In this document: positions 27,955 through 36,149 of the stretch, one piece after another
Layout of the letters: every line of letters starts with the position of its first letter
Numbering within the stretch: the first letter of the stretch is position 1
Source of the DNA: Ga0077536 sp943370145
GTDB taxonomy: Bacteria; Pseudomonadota; Gammaproteobacteria; Ga0077536
DNA length: 64,000 nucleotides
NCBI GenBank assembly: GCA_943370145.1
Contig: CALRPY020000010.1
Coordinates: 33,471-97,470, forward strand
Direction of reading: 5' to 3'
The notes under the pieces: model-generated
What the model saw: the letters and a program-made list of their open reading frames with translations, nothing else
Database searches by the model: none
What the model was told of the DNA's origin: nothing
Made by a program: the position numbers and the translations under genes

Positions 27955-27963
27955 GAGAACGCC

Positions 27964-29610
27964 ATGGCGACACACATCGCACGCTATGCGAAACCCGAGG
28001 CCGCGCCCGCGACGGCGAACGGTCACCTCACGCTGCTGACGGATCAGTCTCGCGACGCCGTGTTCCTGCGCGGCCGCGTGCGCTGCGGGTCCGCCTTCGC
28101 CGGCGCGATGCTCGCGCTGGGGCGCGTGGTGCAACTCGCGGCCACCGGCACCGCGAAGGACCACAGCGCCTATCAGGCGTGGGTCGAGGGGCAGTACCTG
28201 CGGGAGATCGGCGCCACACGGGCGCGGCGCGCGGCCCGCCTGCCCTCGCTGCGCAAGGAAGCCGCGGCGCTGGCGAGCGAAATCGACGCACTTTCCAGCG
28301 AGATCCGCCGCGCGTTTCACGCCCTGGAACGGCGCGAGGACATCCAGCGTTTCTACGACTGGTTGTGGACCCATAACCGCAATGCGTGGTACCGCATCGA
28401 CCCCATCGTCAGCGTGCAGCACGACGCCACCTTCTTCGAAGGCTTCTCCCTCGACGAATCCGTCTATGCCCGCGTCCGATTGCCGCACGAAGCACTGGCA
28501 GACGCCGCGCCCATCCTGCCCGGCACCACGAACATCGACTTCAGCGTCGGTCTAGAGCGCGAGTTCGCGCGCATCCGCAGCTACCGGCCGCTGGAGCTCA
28601 CGGTCGGCGCGGAGTCCGTGCGCGTGGAAAGCGCGGCGGGCGGCGTGGAAGAGCGCAAGATAGACCTGCCGGACTCCTGGGTGCGCGGGCTTGTCGAAGT
28701 GCAGTCCGCGCTGATGCTCGCGCCGGTGACGCTCAGACTGGCACCGTCTTTCGTCGCCGAAATCATCGCCCGGCTCGAGGCCGAACGCGAAAAGCACGGT
28801 CCGCGCTCGCTGCGCTTCCGGCTGACGCCGGGCGAGCCGGTGGCGGTTGAGATCGAACCCTTCGGCACGGTGCTGGTGGATCGCGGAAGCCGCTACGCGG
28901 GTGAACGCGCGCAGGAGATCCGCGTGTGGGGCCGGCGCCGCCTGGGGGTGTTGCGCGATCTGCTGCCGGACGCCACCGCGCTGGAAGTTCGCCTGCTGGG
29001 TTCGGGTATGCCGTCGTTCTGGACGCTGCACGTGAACGAAGTGGAACTCACCGTCGGGCTCTCCGGCTGGACCGCGCTCGACTGGGCCGGGCGCGCGCGC
29101 TTCGGTGCGCTCGTGCCGACGTCGAGCGTGCCGGACCAGCTGCTGATCCGCGCGGCAGCCCTGCTCAAGTCCGCTGGCCGGATGGGCGCGCCGGCGCTGG
29201 CTGCCGCGGCCGACGCCGAGCTGCCGGCTGCGCGCGGCGCGCTGCAGAAGCTCTGCCTGTTGGGCAAGGCGATGTACGACCCGATGGCTGGCGATTTTCG
29301 CTGGCGGGAGCTCTATCCAGAGTTCGACCCCGGGCGGCTCGACACGCCCGCGCGGGAAGAGCGCGCAGGCATCGCGCTGCACGCCGCCAGCGCCGTGCGC
29401 GTGGAGGGAGAGTCGGTCGCTGATGGCGTCCTCACGCGTACCGCGACGGTGGAAGACACGAGCCCGCGGCACGTGCTGCTCGAAACCGATACAGACAACC
29501 GCGTGCGCTACGCGGAATGCAGCTGCGGGTACTTCCGGGCGAACAAACTGCGCCAGGGTCCGTGCCGCCACCTCGTGGCGCTGTCGCTCGTCGGGGCGCG
29601 CGCGCCGTGA
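27964..29610 (+). CDS. SWIM zinc-finger protein of the retron system
   Basis: A 548-residue protein with AGGAGA seven bases before its ATG. The end has a clear SWIM finger: C519-x-C521 in AECSCGYFRANKLRQG and C534-x-H536 in PCRHLVAL. Preceding it is a segment likely to be a winged helix (GAPALAAAADAELPAARGAL). The N-terminal 400 residues are mixed alpha/beta and unrecognised. SWIM fingers bind DNA or proteins. The gene lies 9 bases after the HEAT gene, and its TGA overlaps the RT start (GTGA), so all three are translated as a unit. Confidence 0.82.
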   Translation: MATHIARYAKPEAAPATANGHLTLLTDQSRDAVFLRGRVRCGSAFAGAMLALGRVVQLAATGTAKDHSAYQAWVEGQYLREIGATRARRAARLPSLRKEAAALASEIDALSSEIRRAFHALERREDIQRFYDWLWTHNRNAWYRIDPIVSVQHDATFFEGFSLDESVYARVRLPHEALADAAPILPGTTNIDFSVGLEREFARIRSYRPLELTVGAESVRVESAAGGVEERKIDLPDSWVRGLVEVQSALMLAPVTLRLAPSFVAEIIARLEAEREKHGPRSLRFRLTPGEPVAVEIEPFGTVLVDRGSRYAGERAQEIRVWGRRRLGVLRDLLPDATALEVRLLGSGMPSFWTLHVNEVELTVGLSGWTALDWAGRARFGALVPTSSVPDQLLIRAAALLKSAGRMGAPALAAAADAELPAARGALQKLCLLGKAMYDPMAGDFRWRELYPEFDPGRLDTPAREERAGIALHAASAVRVEGESVADGVLTRTATVEDTSPRHVLLETDTDNRVRYAECSCGYFRANKLRQGPCRHLVALSLVGARAP

Positions 29611-31016
29611 CGGGCGGGCCGCTGGACATCAACCCGGACTGGGCCTCGCGTATCAGGGAAATCGGCCGCGACAACTTCGTGCGCGAGGAAATGTTGCGCC
29701 TCGGGTTCTTCAGCGTCCCGCTCGAGGAGAAGGAACGAGCCAATCTCCAGGCCTTCCTCGACCAAGCCTACCCTCGCCTCGCCGAGCTCAAGAAAGCGCT
29801 GAACAAACTCCGGCACGAGATCGGCGAGAGCGACAATCTGCAGTCGCTGATCAAGGAAGTCCGCCGCGAGCGCATCGCGCGCGTCCGCCGCGAACGCGAG
29901 GAGCGGCGGGCGCGCAAAGCGGCGGAGGCGCTGGCGCGGCGCGCGGCTCGGGCCGAAACGCAGCGGCGCACGCCGGGCTTTCTCGGCCACGGCGTCTCCA
30001 CTCGGCTGCGCTTCGAGGGCGGCGACGCGGCAGGCCTGGCTGCGAGGGGACTGCCGCAGGCGGCGGACCTCGGCGAGCTGGCGGCGCTGATGGCACTGGC
30101 CCCGGAGGAAGTTCTCTGGCTCTGCTACGAGCGCGCTGCCACCACGGTCGATCACTACATCCGCTTCGAAATCCCCAAGAAGTCCGGCGGGCGCCGGCTC
30201 ATTTCCTCGCCGAAGCCGAAGCTGCGTGCGGCGCAGGGCTGGATAGCGCGCGAGATCCTCGCGCGCCTGACGCCATCGCCGCAGGCGACCGCGTTTCGGC
30301 CGCGCAGGTCCATCGTCGACAACGCATCGCCGCACCTGCGCGCCGCAGTCGTCGTGCGGATGGACCTCCAGGATTTCTTTCCATCCATCGCCTACCAGCG
30401 CGTGCGCGGCTGGTTCGAGCACCTGGGCTACAACCCGGGTGTCGCTTCCATTCTGGCGCTGCTCTGTACCGATGCGCCACGCGTGAAACTCACCCTGGAC
30501 GGCGAAGTGCGCTACGTCGCCATGGGTGAGCGCGCGCTGCCGCAGGGCGCCTGCACCTCCCCCGCGATCGCCAACCTGATCGCGAGCCCGCTCGACGCCC
30601 GTCTCAGCGGACTCTGCGCTGGCCTCGACGCCACCTGGACTTACACCCGCTATGCGGACGATCTCAGCTTTTCCTGCAGCGACGCCGAAGCCGACGTCGG
30701 ACGGCTACTGAAGGCGGTGACACGGATCGTCGCCGACGAGGGATTCCGGCTGAACGAAAGAAAGACCGCCGTGATGCGCGCGCCCGGGCGCCAGATGGTC
30801 ACGGGCCTCGTCGTGGGTGACAGCCTGCGCCTCTCGCGCCGCGATCTTCGCCGCCTGCGCGCCTTCCTGCACCGCTGCGAACACGATGGCGTGGAGAATG
30901 TGTCCGCCACGCTCGGCCGGGATGCGCTCGCCATTGCGCGCGGACACCACGCCTATGTCGCGATGGTGATGCCCGAGTTTGCCGCTGGCCTGCGCCGTCG
31001 TCACGCATGGCTGTGA
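29607..31016 (+). CDS. Retron reverse transcriptase
   Basis: A 469-residue protein from the GTG overlapping the upstream stop (TGGPLDINPDWASR). A longer frame upstream lies inside the SWIM gene. RT motifs: VVRMDLQDFFPSI (first catalytic Asp, about 253), ALPQGACTSPAIAN, and the YADD box in YTRYADDLSFS (349-352). Two marks separate retron RTs from group II intron and DGR enzymes: NAxxH (NASPH, 239-243) and the VTG triplet (398-400, in QMVTGLVVGD). About 120 residues before the RT core are coiled and Arg-rich (RRERIARVRREREERRARKA). It should copy the msd part of the RNA upstream into branched msDNA. Confidence 0.93.
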   Translation: MTGGPLDINPDWASRIREIGRDNFVREEMLRLGFFSVPLEEKERANLQAFLDQAYPRLAELKKALNKLRHEIGESDNLQSLIKEVRRERIARVRREREERRARKAAEALARRAARAETQRRTPGFLGHGVSTRLRFEGGDAAGLAARGLPQAADLGELAALMALAPEEVLWLCYERAATTVDHYIRFEIPKKSGGRRLISSPKPKLRAAQGWIAREILARLTPSPQATAFRPRRSIVDNASPHLRAAVVVRMDLQDFFPSIAYQRVRGWFEHLGYNPGVASILALLCTDAPRVKLTLDGEVRYVAMGERALPQGACTSPAIANLIASPLDARLSGLCAGLDATWTYTRYADDLSFSCSDAEADVGRLLKAVTRIVADEGFRLNERKTAVMRAPGRQMVTGLVVGDSLRLSRRDLRRLRAFLHRCEHDGVENVSATLGRDALAIARGHHAYVAMVMPEFAAGLRRRHAWL

Positions 31017-31915
31017 TCGCAGTCCGCGCACCGGCCATCCTCAACTGGGCTGGCAGCAAGGGACGCGTCGCGCGCCATCTCTGCAGTCTGGATCTGCCGG
31101 TCTTCGACACCTACCACGAGCCCTTCCTCGGCAGCGGTGCGGTCTTCCTCGCGCTGGCTGCGGCCGGGCGCGTGGAGCACGCGTTGCTGTCGGATCTGAA
31201 TCCGCGCATCGTGAATCTCTTTCGCGCCGTGCGCTCGCACCCGCAGGAAATGGTGTCCGAGCTGCGCCTTCACGCCCTGCTCGACTCCGACGTCCACTTC
31301 GCCGCCGCGCTCGCGCGCCTCAATGCGTGGCGCGCGCACGGCGCCGGACATGCGCCGCCGGACGCCAGGGCCGCGGCCGACACGGTCTACCTGCTCTCGC
31401 GCGCGTTCCACTCCGAATGGCACGAAGCGCGCGACGGCCACGTGACGATGACGCGCCGGCGCAATGCGCGCCCGTTCACCGCGCGGCCCCACGACATCGT
31501 GGGTGCCTCCGCCCTGCTGCAGCGAACGGACATCGCCCAGGCGGATTTTCGGGCCGGCCTGGCGCACGCGCAGCCGCGCGATCTGGTCTTCCTCGATCCG
31601 CCCTACCTCGGTGGGAACACCCACAGCGACCCGCAGGCCTACAACGCCGCGCGCTTTACGCGGGACGATCTCGCGGCGCTGTCCGCGCACATCGCGCGCC
31701 TGGTGGACCAAGGCACCCACGTGGTGTTTTGCTGGGGCGGGCACGCGCCGACGCTCGTACCGCCGGGCGGCACGTGGCTCGGGCTGGGTCGTGATGCGGT
31801 GTGGCTGTCTGCGGACATCGCACTGCGCGCGGGCATTGCGGGGACAGCCAATCCAGCGCGCTCACCCGGCCAGCCCGACCGCGCACATCAGCTGCAAGCT
31901 CTTCCACCCGGGTGA
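31007..31915 (+). CDS. D12-class DNA adenine methyltransferase (Dam-like)
   Basis: A 302-residue protein. Motif order fits the alpha-class Dam family: ILNWAGSKGR (SAM-binding, 11-20), EPFLGSGAVF (38-47), SDLNPRIVNLFRAV, and the catalytic DPPY at 197-200 in VFLDPPYLGGNTH. Such enzymes methylate N6 of adenine, often in GATC. Its ATG lies 10 bases inside the retron RT gene in another frame, so it is coupled to the retron operon. The C-terminal 30 residues (ANPARSPGQPDRAHQLQALP) look non-conserved. It could mark msDNA or host DNA as self; this is inference. Confidence 0.85.
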   Translation: MAVIAVRAPAILNWAGSKGRVARHLCSLDLPVFDTYHEPFLGSGAVFLALAAAGRVEHALLSDLNPRIVNLFRAVRSHPQEMVSELRLHALLDSDVHFAAALARLNAWRAHGAGHAPPDARAAADTVYLLSRAFHSEWHEARDGHVTMTRRRNARPFTARPHDIVGASALLQRTDIAQADFRAGLAHAQPRDLVFLDPPYLGGNTHSDPQAYNAARFTRDDLAALSAHIARLVDQGTHVVFCWGGHAPTLVPPGGTWLGLGRDAVWLSADIALRAGIAGTANPARSPGQPDRAHQLQALPPG

Positions 31916-31921
31916 TCACCG

Positions 31922-32680
31922 ATGCACGAAATCGAAATGCAGACCATGTCCGAAGCGTTCCTTGCCTGCTGGAGCGCGGCTGGCAAGCATCTCGGGAGCC
32001 GCGTCGATGGCGGCATCCGCTCGTGGCTTCGCGCGCACCCCTATCCGCCCTTTCTCGAGCACCTCTCCTTCAGGCTCGGCAACCAGATCTTCTTCGTGCG
32101 CGTGGAAGACGTTGCCGGCAAGGTCGAGGGGCCCGGCAACTGGAACGGGTTCGTCGGACTAGCGCGGGACGTCGTCGGCCATGCCTGCATCCTGCCGATG
32201 AAGCAGCAGCTGCTCGACGGCAAGTGGGTGGCGGATCGCCCCGGCTGGGGCCTGCTCGACGCGCATACCGGCCAGCCTGTCGACCCGGTCGCGTTGATCA
32301 CGGACGAAAGGATCGAAATGTCGGCGTGGGAAGCGCAGGACATGGCGGTGCAGATCGTCAGGGATCACCTCGAGGAGACCGGGTACAAGCTGATCTCCTG
32401 GCAGGGCGATCCGAAGCTTGACCCTTCGATCTGGTTCGTCGGTGACTCCGGGCGACCCGAGTGGGTGCTCGTGCGCGCCGTCCGCTACCCGGTCAGTGAG
32501 GCGGCGCGCCCGGCCAACTGGGCGGAGATCGAAAGAAACTGCGCAGCCTTCGCCGCACGGGGACACTTCGCATCCGTCGCCCTCGTGAGTGCGGATCAAC
32601 CCTTCGTCTCGCGCGACGAAGCCCCCGTGCCGTTGTGGCGAGGACACGGCATGCACGTTCGATTCACGGGCCTGGTTTGA
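31922..32680 (+). CDS. Unknown protein at the end of the retron operon
   Basis: A 252-residue protein, 6 bases after the methyltransferase stop, with no family I can name. Visible features: EHLSFRLGNQIFFVRVEDV near the start and GNWNGFVGLARDVVGHACI. Later comes MAVQIVRDHLEETGYKLISW followed by DPSIWFVGDSGRPEWVLVRA and VRYPVSE. The pattern of helix, then WQGDPKLDP, then a strand with E-W-V-L-V-R, recalls restriction-endonuclease-like folds, but the Lys of a PD-ExK site is not in place, so I give no activity. Gene order suggests it works with, or was captured beside, the retron. Confidence 0.65.
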   Translation: MHEIEMQTMSEAFLACWSAAGKHLGSRVDGGIRSWLRAHPYPPFLEHLSFRLGNQIFFVRVEDVAGKVEGPGNWNGFVGLARDVVGHACILPMKQQLLDGKWVADRPGWGLLDAHTGQPVDPVALITDERIEMSAWEAQDMAVQIVRDHLEETGYKLISWQGDPKLDPSIWFVGDSGRPEWVLVRAVRYPVSEAARPANWAEIERNCAAFAARGHFASVALVSADQPFVSRDEAPVPLWRGHGMHVRFTGLV

Positions 32681-32708
32681 CTGAAGAGGACTGAAAAGGG
32701 AATGGACT

Positions 32709-32762
32709 GAAAAGGGGTCAGATTTATTTTTCAAAATGGAAAAATAAATCTGACCCCTTTTC
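32709..32762. repeat. REP-like palindrome, family A, upstream of the RAYT gene
   Basis: Perfect 24-bp arms (32709-32732 and 32739-32762) with core GGGGTCAGATTTATTTTTC and loop AAAATG. Short direct CTGAAAAGG copies just before it and a CCCCTTTTCACC after it look like remnants of further units. It ends about 115 bases before the transposase ATG. Confidence 0.9.
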
Positions 32763-32877
32763 ACCTTACCCCTTTTCACCGCTTTTCACCTCCGCCCTGC
32801 ATGGCTTCGGGGCAGGGTTTTGCTAGATTCCACCGTCCAACCGCGCCCACTCCATCTCGGGACATGGAGGTTCCGAC

Positions 32878-33558
32878 ATGCCGCGAGGCCCTCGCACGCT
32901 CATCACAGGTTATCCGCACCACGTCGTCCAACGAGGTCACAATCGCCAGCCGGTCTTCGGCACGGAGCGGGACCGGCGCTATTACCTGGACAATCTGGCT
33001 CAGCAACTCGAATTGAGGGACATTGCGCTCCACGCCTGGTGCCTGATGACCAACCACGTTCATTTGCTGCTGGAACCCCGCGTCAGCGGCAGCGACGTTT
33101 CCGCCTTGATGCGCGTGATTGCGGCGCGCCAGACCCGACGTTTCAATCGCATCGAGACACGCACGGGGACGCTCTGGGAAAGCCGCTTCAAATGTTCCGT
33201 GGTCGATAGCGAGACCTGGCTCTGGGCCTGTTGCCGCTATATCGAGACCAACCCCGTTCGCGCCGGTCTGGTGGCCAATCCGGCCGACTACCGCTGGTCG
33301 AGCTTCCGCGACCGGGTGGCCGGCATCGCGGGTAACTCACCGGCACGCAAGCTCACCTTGGCTCCGCTCGGTGATATTGCCTCGTATCTCGCTTATGTCG
33401 GAAACGGCATGACCGCGGACGAAGCGGCGATCATTCGAACCTCGCTGGCGCGCAACCAGTGCACGGGAGATGAAAGCTTCCGGTCGAAGGTGGAGGACCG
33501 GCTCGGGCGGCACGTGAGTCACCGCGGGCCCGGGCGCCCGGGCAACCGCAAAAAATAA
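32878..33558 (+). CDS. REP-associated tyrosine transposase (RAYT)
   Basis: A 226-residue protein of the IS200/IS605-related Y1 transposase superfamily. It has VVQRGHNRQPVF, the HUH motif as HVH at 60-62 (TNHVHLLLEP), TGTLWESRFKCSVVD, and the catalytic tyrosine Y121 in YIETNPVRAGLV. RAYTs cut single-stranded palindromes and are normally domesticated, moving REP elements rather than themselves. Family A palindromes flank it on both sides, and its TAA stop lies within one copy. It is the obvious candidate for spreading the family A repeats. ATG chosen with GGAGG upstream. Confidence 0.93.
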   Translation: MPRGPRTLITGYPHHVVQRGHNRQPVFGTERDRRYYLDNLAQQLELRDIALHAWCLMTNHVHLLLEPRVSGSDVSALMRVIAARQTRRFNRIETRTGTLWESRFKCSVVDSETWLWACCRYIETNPVRAGLVANPADYRWSSFRDRVAGIAGNSPARKLTLAPLGDIASYLAYVGNGMTADEAAIIRTSLARNQCTGDESFRSKVEDRLGRHVSHRGPGRPGNRKK

Positions 33559-33598
33559 ATCTGACACCTTTTCCAAAAATAAATCTGACACCTTTTCC
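33551..33598. repeat. Two direct family A half-units after the RAYT gene
   Basis: Two identical 24-base copies in direct orientation (33551-33574 and 33575-33598), with core AAATAAATCTGACACCTTTT. These are single arms, not a hairpin, of a GGTGTCAG variant. The RAYT stop codon (33556-33558) is inside the first copy. Confidence 0.88.
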
Positions 33599-33832
33599 CG
33601 AGTGTTATGGGAATGCGCTGGCAGGACTTTGGGTCGAAAGCGGGCTCGAGGTCGCGTTGCGGGGACGGAAGCCGGGCCATTCCGGGGCGAGTGCCTGTGG
33701 TTCCGGGGAAGGGGCGACGGGTGTTTATCCCGGCGGACGTATTTTGAGGACTACCGCACGCATTACGTGCTTGGTGATGTTCCGCACGGCCCCGCAGTCT
33801 TCGCGCTCAACAAAAATGCGAGGAGCGTCACA

Positions 33833-34528
33833 ATGACGAAGCCCAGGCAGTTCATGGCGGTGGGTGCGTTTGTACTCGCCGCCGGGGTGGTCGCCCAGCC
33901 CGCAACGGCCGCGACGTTCTTTTTCGACAACACGCCCTACCAGTCCACAGCCAACATCCCGGCCGGCTTCTACGCGGGTGGCGCGCCGACCCTGCTCGAA
34001 AATTTCGAGGACGGCAGCCTGGACGCGAGCCTCTCGGCCAGCGCGGGCAGCGTCATCGGTACGGTCTCCGGCAGCTTTGTCGGCCTGCAGGACTCGGTGG
34101 ATGGCGATGATGGCGTGGTCGATGGAAAAATCAGCCGCGGCAATGACTGGTTCTCCGGCGGCGGATCGGTCGGCGTGACCTTCACCTTCAACGGTGCCGT
34201 GCTGCCGACCGCCTTCGGTATCGTGTGGACCGACGGAGGCGACGCGGTCACCTTCAGCGCGAAGGCGGGAGACGGCCGCCTGCTCGGCAGCATCACCCGC
34301 AGCGGCTTCGCAGACATTTCTGTGTCGGGCACCGTTTTCGAGGATCGCTTCTTCGGCGTGACCTCCGTTGAGGGCATCAAGTCAATCTTCATCAGTACTT
34401 CGAGCGGCGGCATCGAGGTCGACCACGTGCAGTACGGCGCGATGGCGACGCCGGTGCCGCTGCCGGCTGCGGGCTGGTTGATGCTGACCGGCCTGGCCGG
34501 GCTGATCGTGCGGCGGCGGGTGGGGTAG
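33833..34528 (+). CDS. VPLPA-CTERM secreted protein, copy 1
   Basis: A 231-residue protein with AGGAG before the ATG. A signal peptide (MTKPRQFMAVGAFVLAAGVV, Ala-rich cleavage region near 27) is followed by a beta-rich body (ENFEDGSLDASLSASAGSVI). The C-terminal sorting signal VPLPAAGWLMLTGLAGL then ends in RRR. VPLPA-CTERM tails are processed by an exosortase-type transpeptidase; none is in this window. It is about 60 percent identical by eye to the copy at 36781. Likely a surface or extracellular-matrix protein with lectin-like fold; function unknown. The 270 bases upstream hold no clear gene. Confidence 0.85.
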   Translation: MTKPRQFMAVGAFVLAAGVVAQPATAATFFFDNTPYQSTANIPAGFYAGGAPTLLENFEDGSLDASLSASAGSVIGTVSGSFVGLQDSVDGDDGVVDGKISRGNDWFSGGGSVGVTFTFNGAVLPTAFGIVWTDGGDAVTFSAKAGDGRLLGSITRSGFADISVSGTVFEDRFFGVTSVEGIKSIFISTSSGGIEVDHVQYGAMATPVPLPAAGWLMLTGLAGLIVRRRVG

Positions 34529-34609
34529 GGGCGACGGCGGCGGTCCGGTGTCGTGGGCCGGAGCGGCAGTGGTGCGCATCGTGTGCGCGGAGCGTCGCTT
34601 CGCGGGAGC

Positions 34610-34697
34610 GTTGGGCTTCCTTCGTCTGCCCAACCTGCGGGGTTTGACGGTGCGTCGGTCGTAGCTCGCGCTGACGCAGGAAGCGCAATATCCGGCG
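34610..34697. repeat. Pair of family B palindromes in opposite orientations
   Basis: 34610-34637 has GTTGGGC and GCCCAAC around a CCTTCGTC-type loop, the reverse orientation of the family. 34661-34697 has GCGCT-GACGCAGGA-AGCGC in the forward orientation with a GTAGC lead. The two units point away from each other across 23 bases. Confidence 0.65.
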
Positions 34698-34814
34698 CCG
34701 ACATCGGCCACCGCGACCGCCGCTTGCGTGGGCTGGCTGCATCCACGCGACTTGGCCGCACTGGCGTCATTCCGCATCCAGCCGTGACCCATTGAACCGG
34801 TGGCATCCGACATC

Positions 34815-35414
34815 ATGACAAGACGCGTCCCGGCATGTGCACGTTTCGCCGTGCTCTGGATGTCGCTGGTGTTCGCCGCAGGCGTCTCACCGGCCGCCAT
34901 GAGTGCGGGGGTGGTGGTCAACCAGGTCGTGCTGGACGACGCCACCCGGCATGCGCTCGAGCAAGGCTACGGGGTCGAGCTGCCGCCGGGACGCTACTGG
35001 TACGACGCGCTCTCCGGCGCCTGGGGTGTGGAGGGCGGTCCGACGGCCGGGCAGATCCTGCCAGGACTCAGCCTGGGTGGTCCGCTGCAGGCCGACGCAT
35101 CACGCGGCGATACAGGCGTCTTCTTGAACGGCCGCGAGCTGCACGCGATGGATGTTGCCGCCCTGCAGCGTTGCGTGGCCGTAGCGCCGGGTCGTTACTG
35201 GCTGGCGGCAAACGGCGTGGGCGGCTACGAGCATGCACCGCCGTCATTCAATCTCACCGCGCTCTGCGCCGCGCCAGCCGGCAGCCACTGCCAGGACTAC
35301 GGCAATGGGCGGTTCAACTGCAGCAACTCGAATACGGACATCGGCATCATCGGCGAGGGCGGCGGGCGAGCCGGCGTGATAGTCGACGGCGAAGTGATCT
35401 CGACGCCGAACTGA
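34815..35414 (+). CDS. Secreted hypothetical protein
   Basis: A 199-residue protein starting MTRRVPACARFAVLWMSLVF, a clear signal peptide with cleavage near VSPAAMSAG. The mature part has LPPGRYWYDALSGAWGVEGG, then GVFLNGRELHAMDVAALQRC and APGRYWLAANGVGGYE, a pattern seen in small exported proteins of unknown role. The end is Gly-rich (IGIIGEGGGRAGVIVDGEVI). An ATG five codons earlier is possible. It stands between the two VPLPA-CTERM genes but lacks a sorting signal. Confidence 0.7.
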   Translation: MTRRVPACARFAVLWMSLVFAAGVSPAAMSAGVVVNQVVLDDATRHALEQGYGVELPPGRYWYDALSGAWGVEGGPTAGQILPGLSLGGPLQADASRGDTGVFLNGRELHAMDVAALQRCVAVAPGRYWLAANGVGGYEHAPPSFNLTALCAAPAGSHCQDYGNGRFNCSNSNTDIGIIGEGGGRAGVIVDGEVISTPN

Positions 35415-35475
35415 AGGTGCGCGGCGTTATTGGAGCGAGGAGAAAAGTGGTCGGGCTCGGCGCCCGCTTGCATTC

Positions 35476-35501
35476 GGGGAAAAACAAATCTGACACCTTT
35501 G
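35476..35501. repeat. Single family A arm, decayed
   Basis: GGGGAAAAACAAATCTGACA and the following CCTTT match the GGTGTCAG variant half-units at 33551 with a few changes. No partner arm is nearby. Confidence 0.6.
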
Positions 35502-36149
35502 TTACGGTGCGGCGCGCGATACCGCGACATCGCCACGTCGCTGCAACACCTCGCCGAACGACTCTTGTGCCTCCAGCATGTCGACCTGTGATACGCCCCT
35601 CGCGCTCGTCAAAGGGGACGACGGATCATCGAAGAGCGCATCGCACACCGCATCCAGCGCACGGAACGGGCCGAAGACGCCGTTGAGTGCCGAGTGGTTC
35701 GGCAACTCGTGGCTCTCGGCGATGAAATAGGCCGTGAACCCGGCGTGCGCTCCCGGCGGGAGCGATATCCGGTACACGTAGTAGACCGGGGAGGCTCTGA
35801 CGCAATCTTCGCTGTGCCAGAAGGCGTCCAGGATCATGCTCCTCTCCTCCGGCGTGAGCGGCGCGCCCTGCCGGAGTTCTTCCGCCCGCCCCGGATTGTC
35901 CTCTGCGAAATACCGGCGCTCCAGATAGGGCTCGAGGCCCTCGCCGTGAAGACAGTCGGGCTCGCTGGCGAAGGTGAGCAGCCTGGCGACACAGGAATCC
36001 GCACAGCCCGACGAGCCCTCGTGCAATGCGATGAGCGCAGCGCGCAGTGCGCCGGCCAGATCGTAAGGATTGAGCGCGACGTCCGGCCACTGCAGTTGCG
36101 TGAGCCGCGCCAGTATGGACTGGACCGCCGAAGCCTCGACTTCGCTCAT
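35502..36149 (-). CDS. Hypothetical protein
   Basis: A 215-residue acidic cytoplasmic protein without a signal peptide. Features: LQWPDVALNPYDLAGALRAA near the start, five cysteines in the first half (GCADSC among them), and PVYYVYRISLPPGAHAGFTA later. The end has FGEVLQRRGDVAV. I do not recognise the family. Its stop is next to a decayed family A arm, which may have supplied the last bases. Confidence 0.6.
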   Translation of the reverse strand: MSEVEASAVQSILARLTQLQWPDVALNPYDLAGALRAALIALHEGSSGCADSCVARLLTFASEPDCLHGEGLEPYLERRYFAEDNPGRAEELRQGAPLTPEERSMILDAFWHSEDCVRASPVYYVYRISLPPGAHAGFTAYFIAESHELPNHSALNGVFGPFRALDAVCDALFDDPSSPLTSARGVSQVDMLEAQESFGEVLQRRGDVAVSRAAP

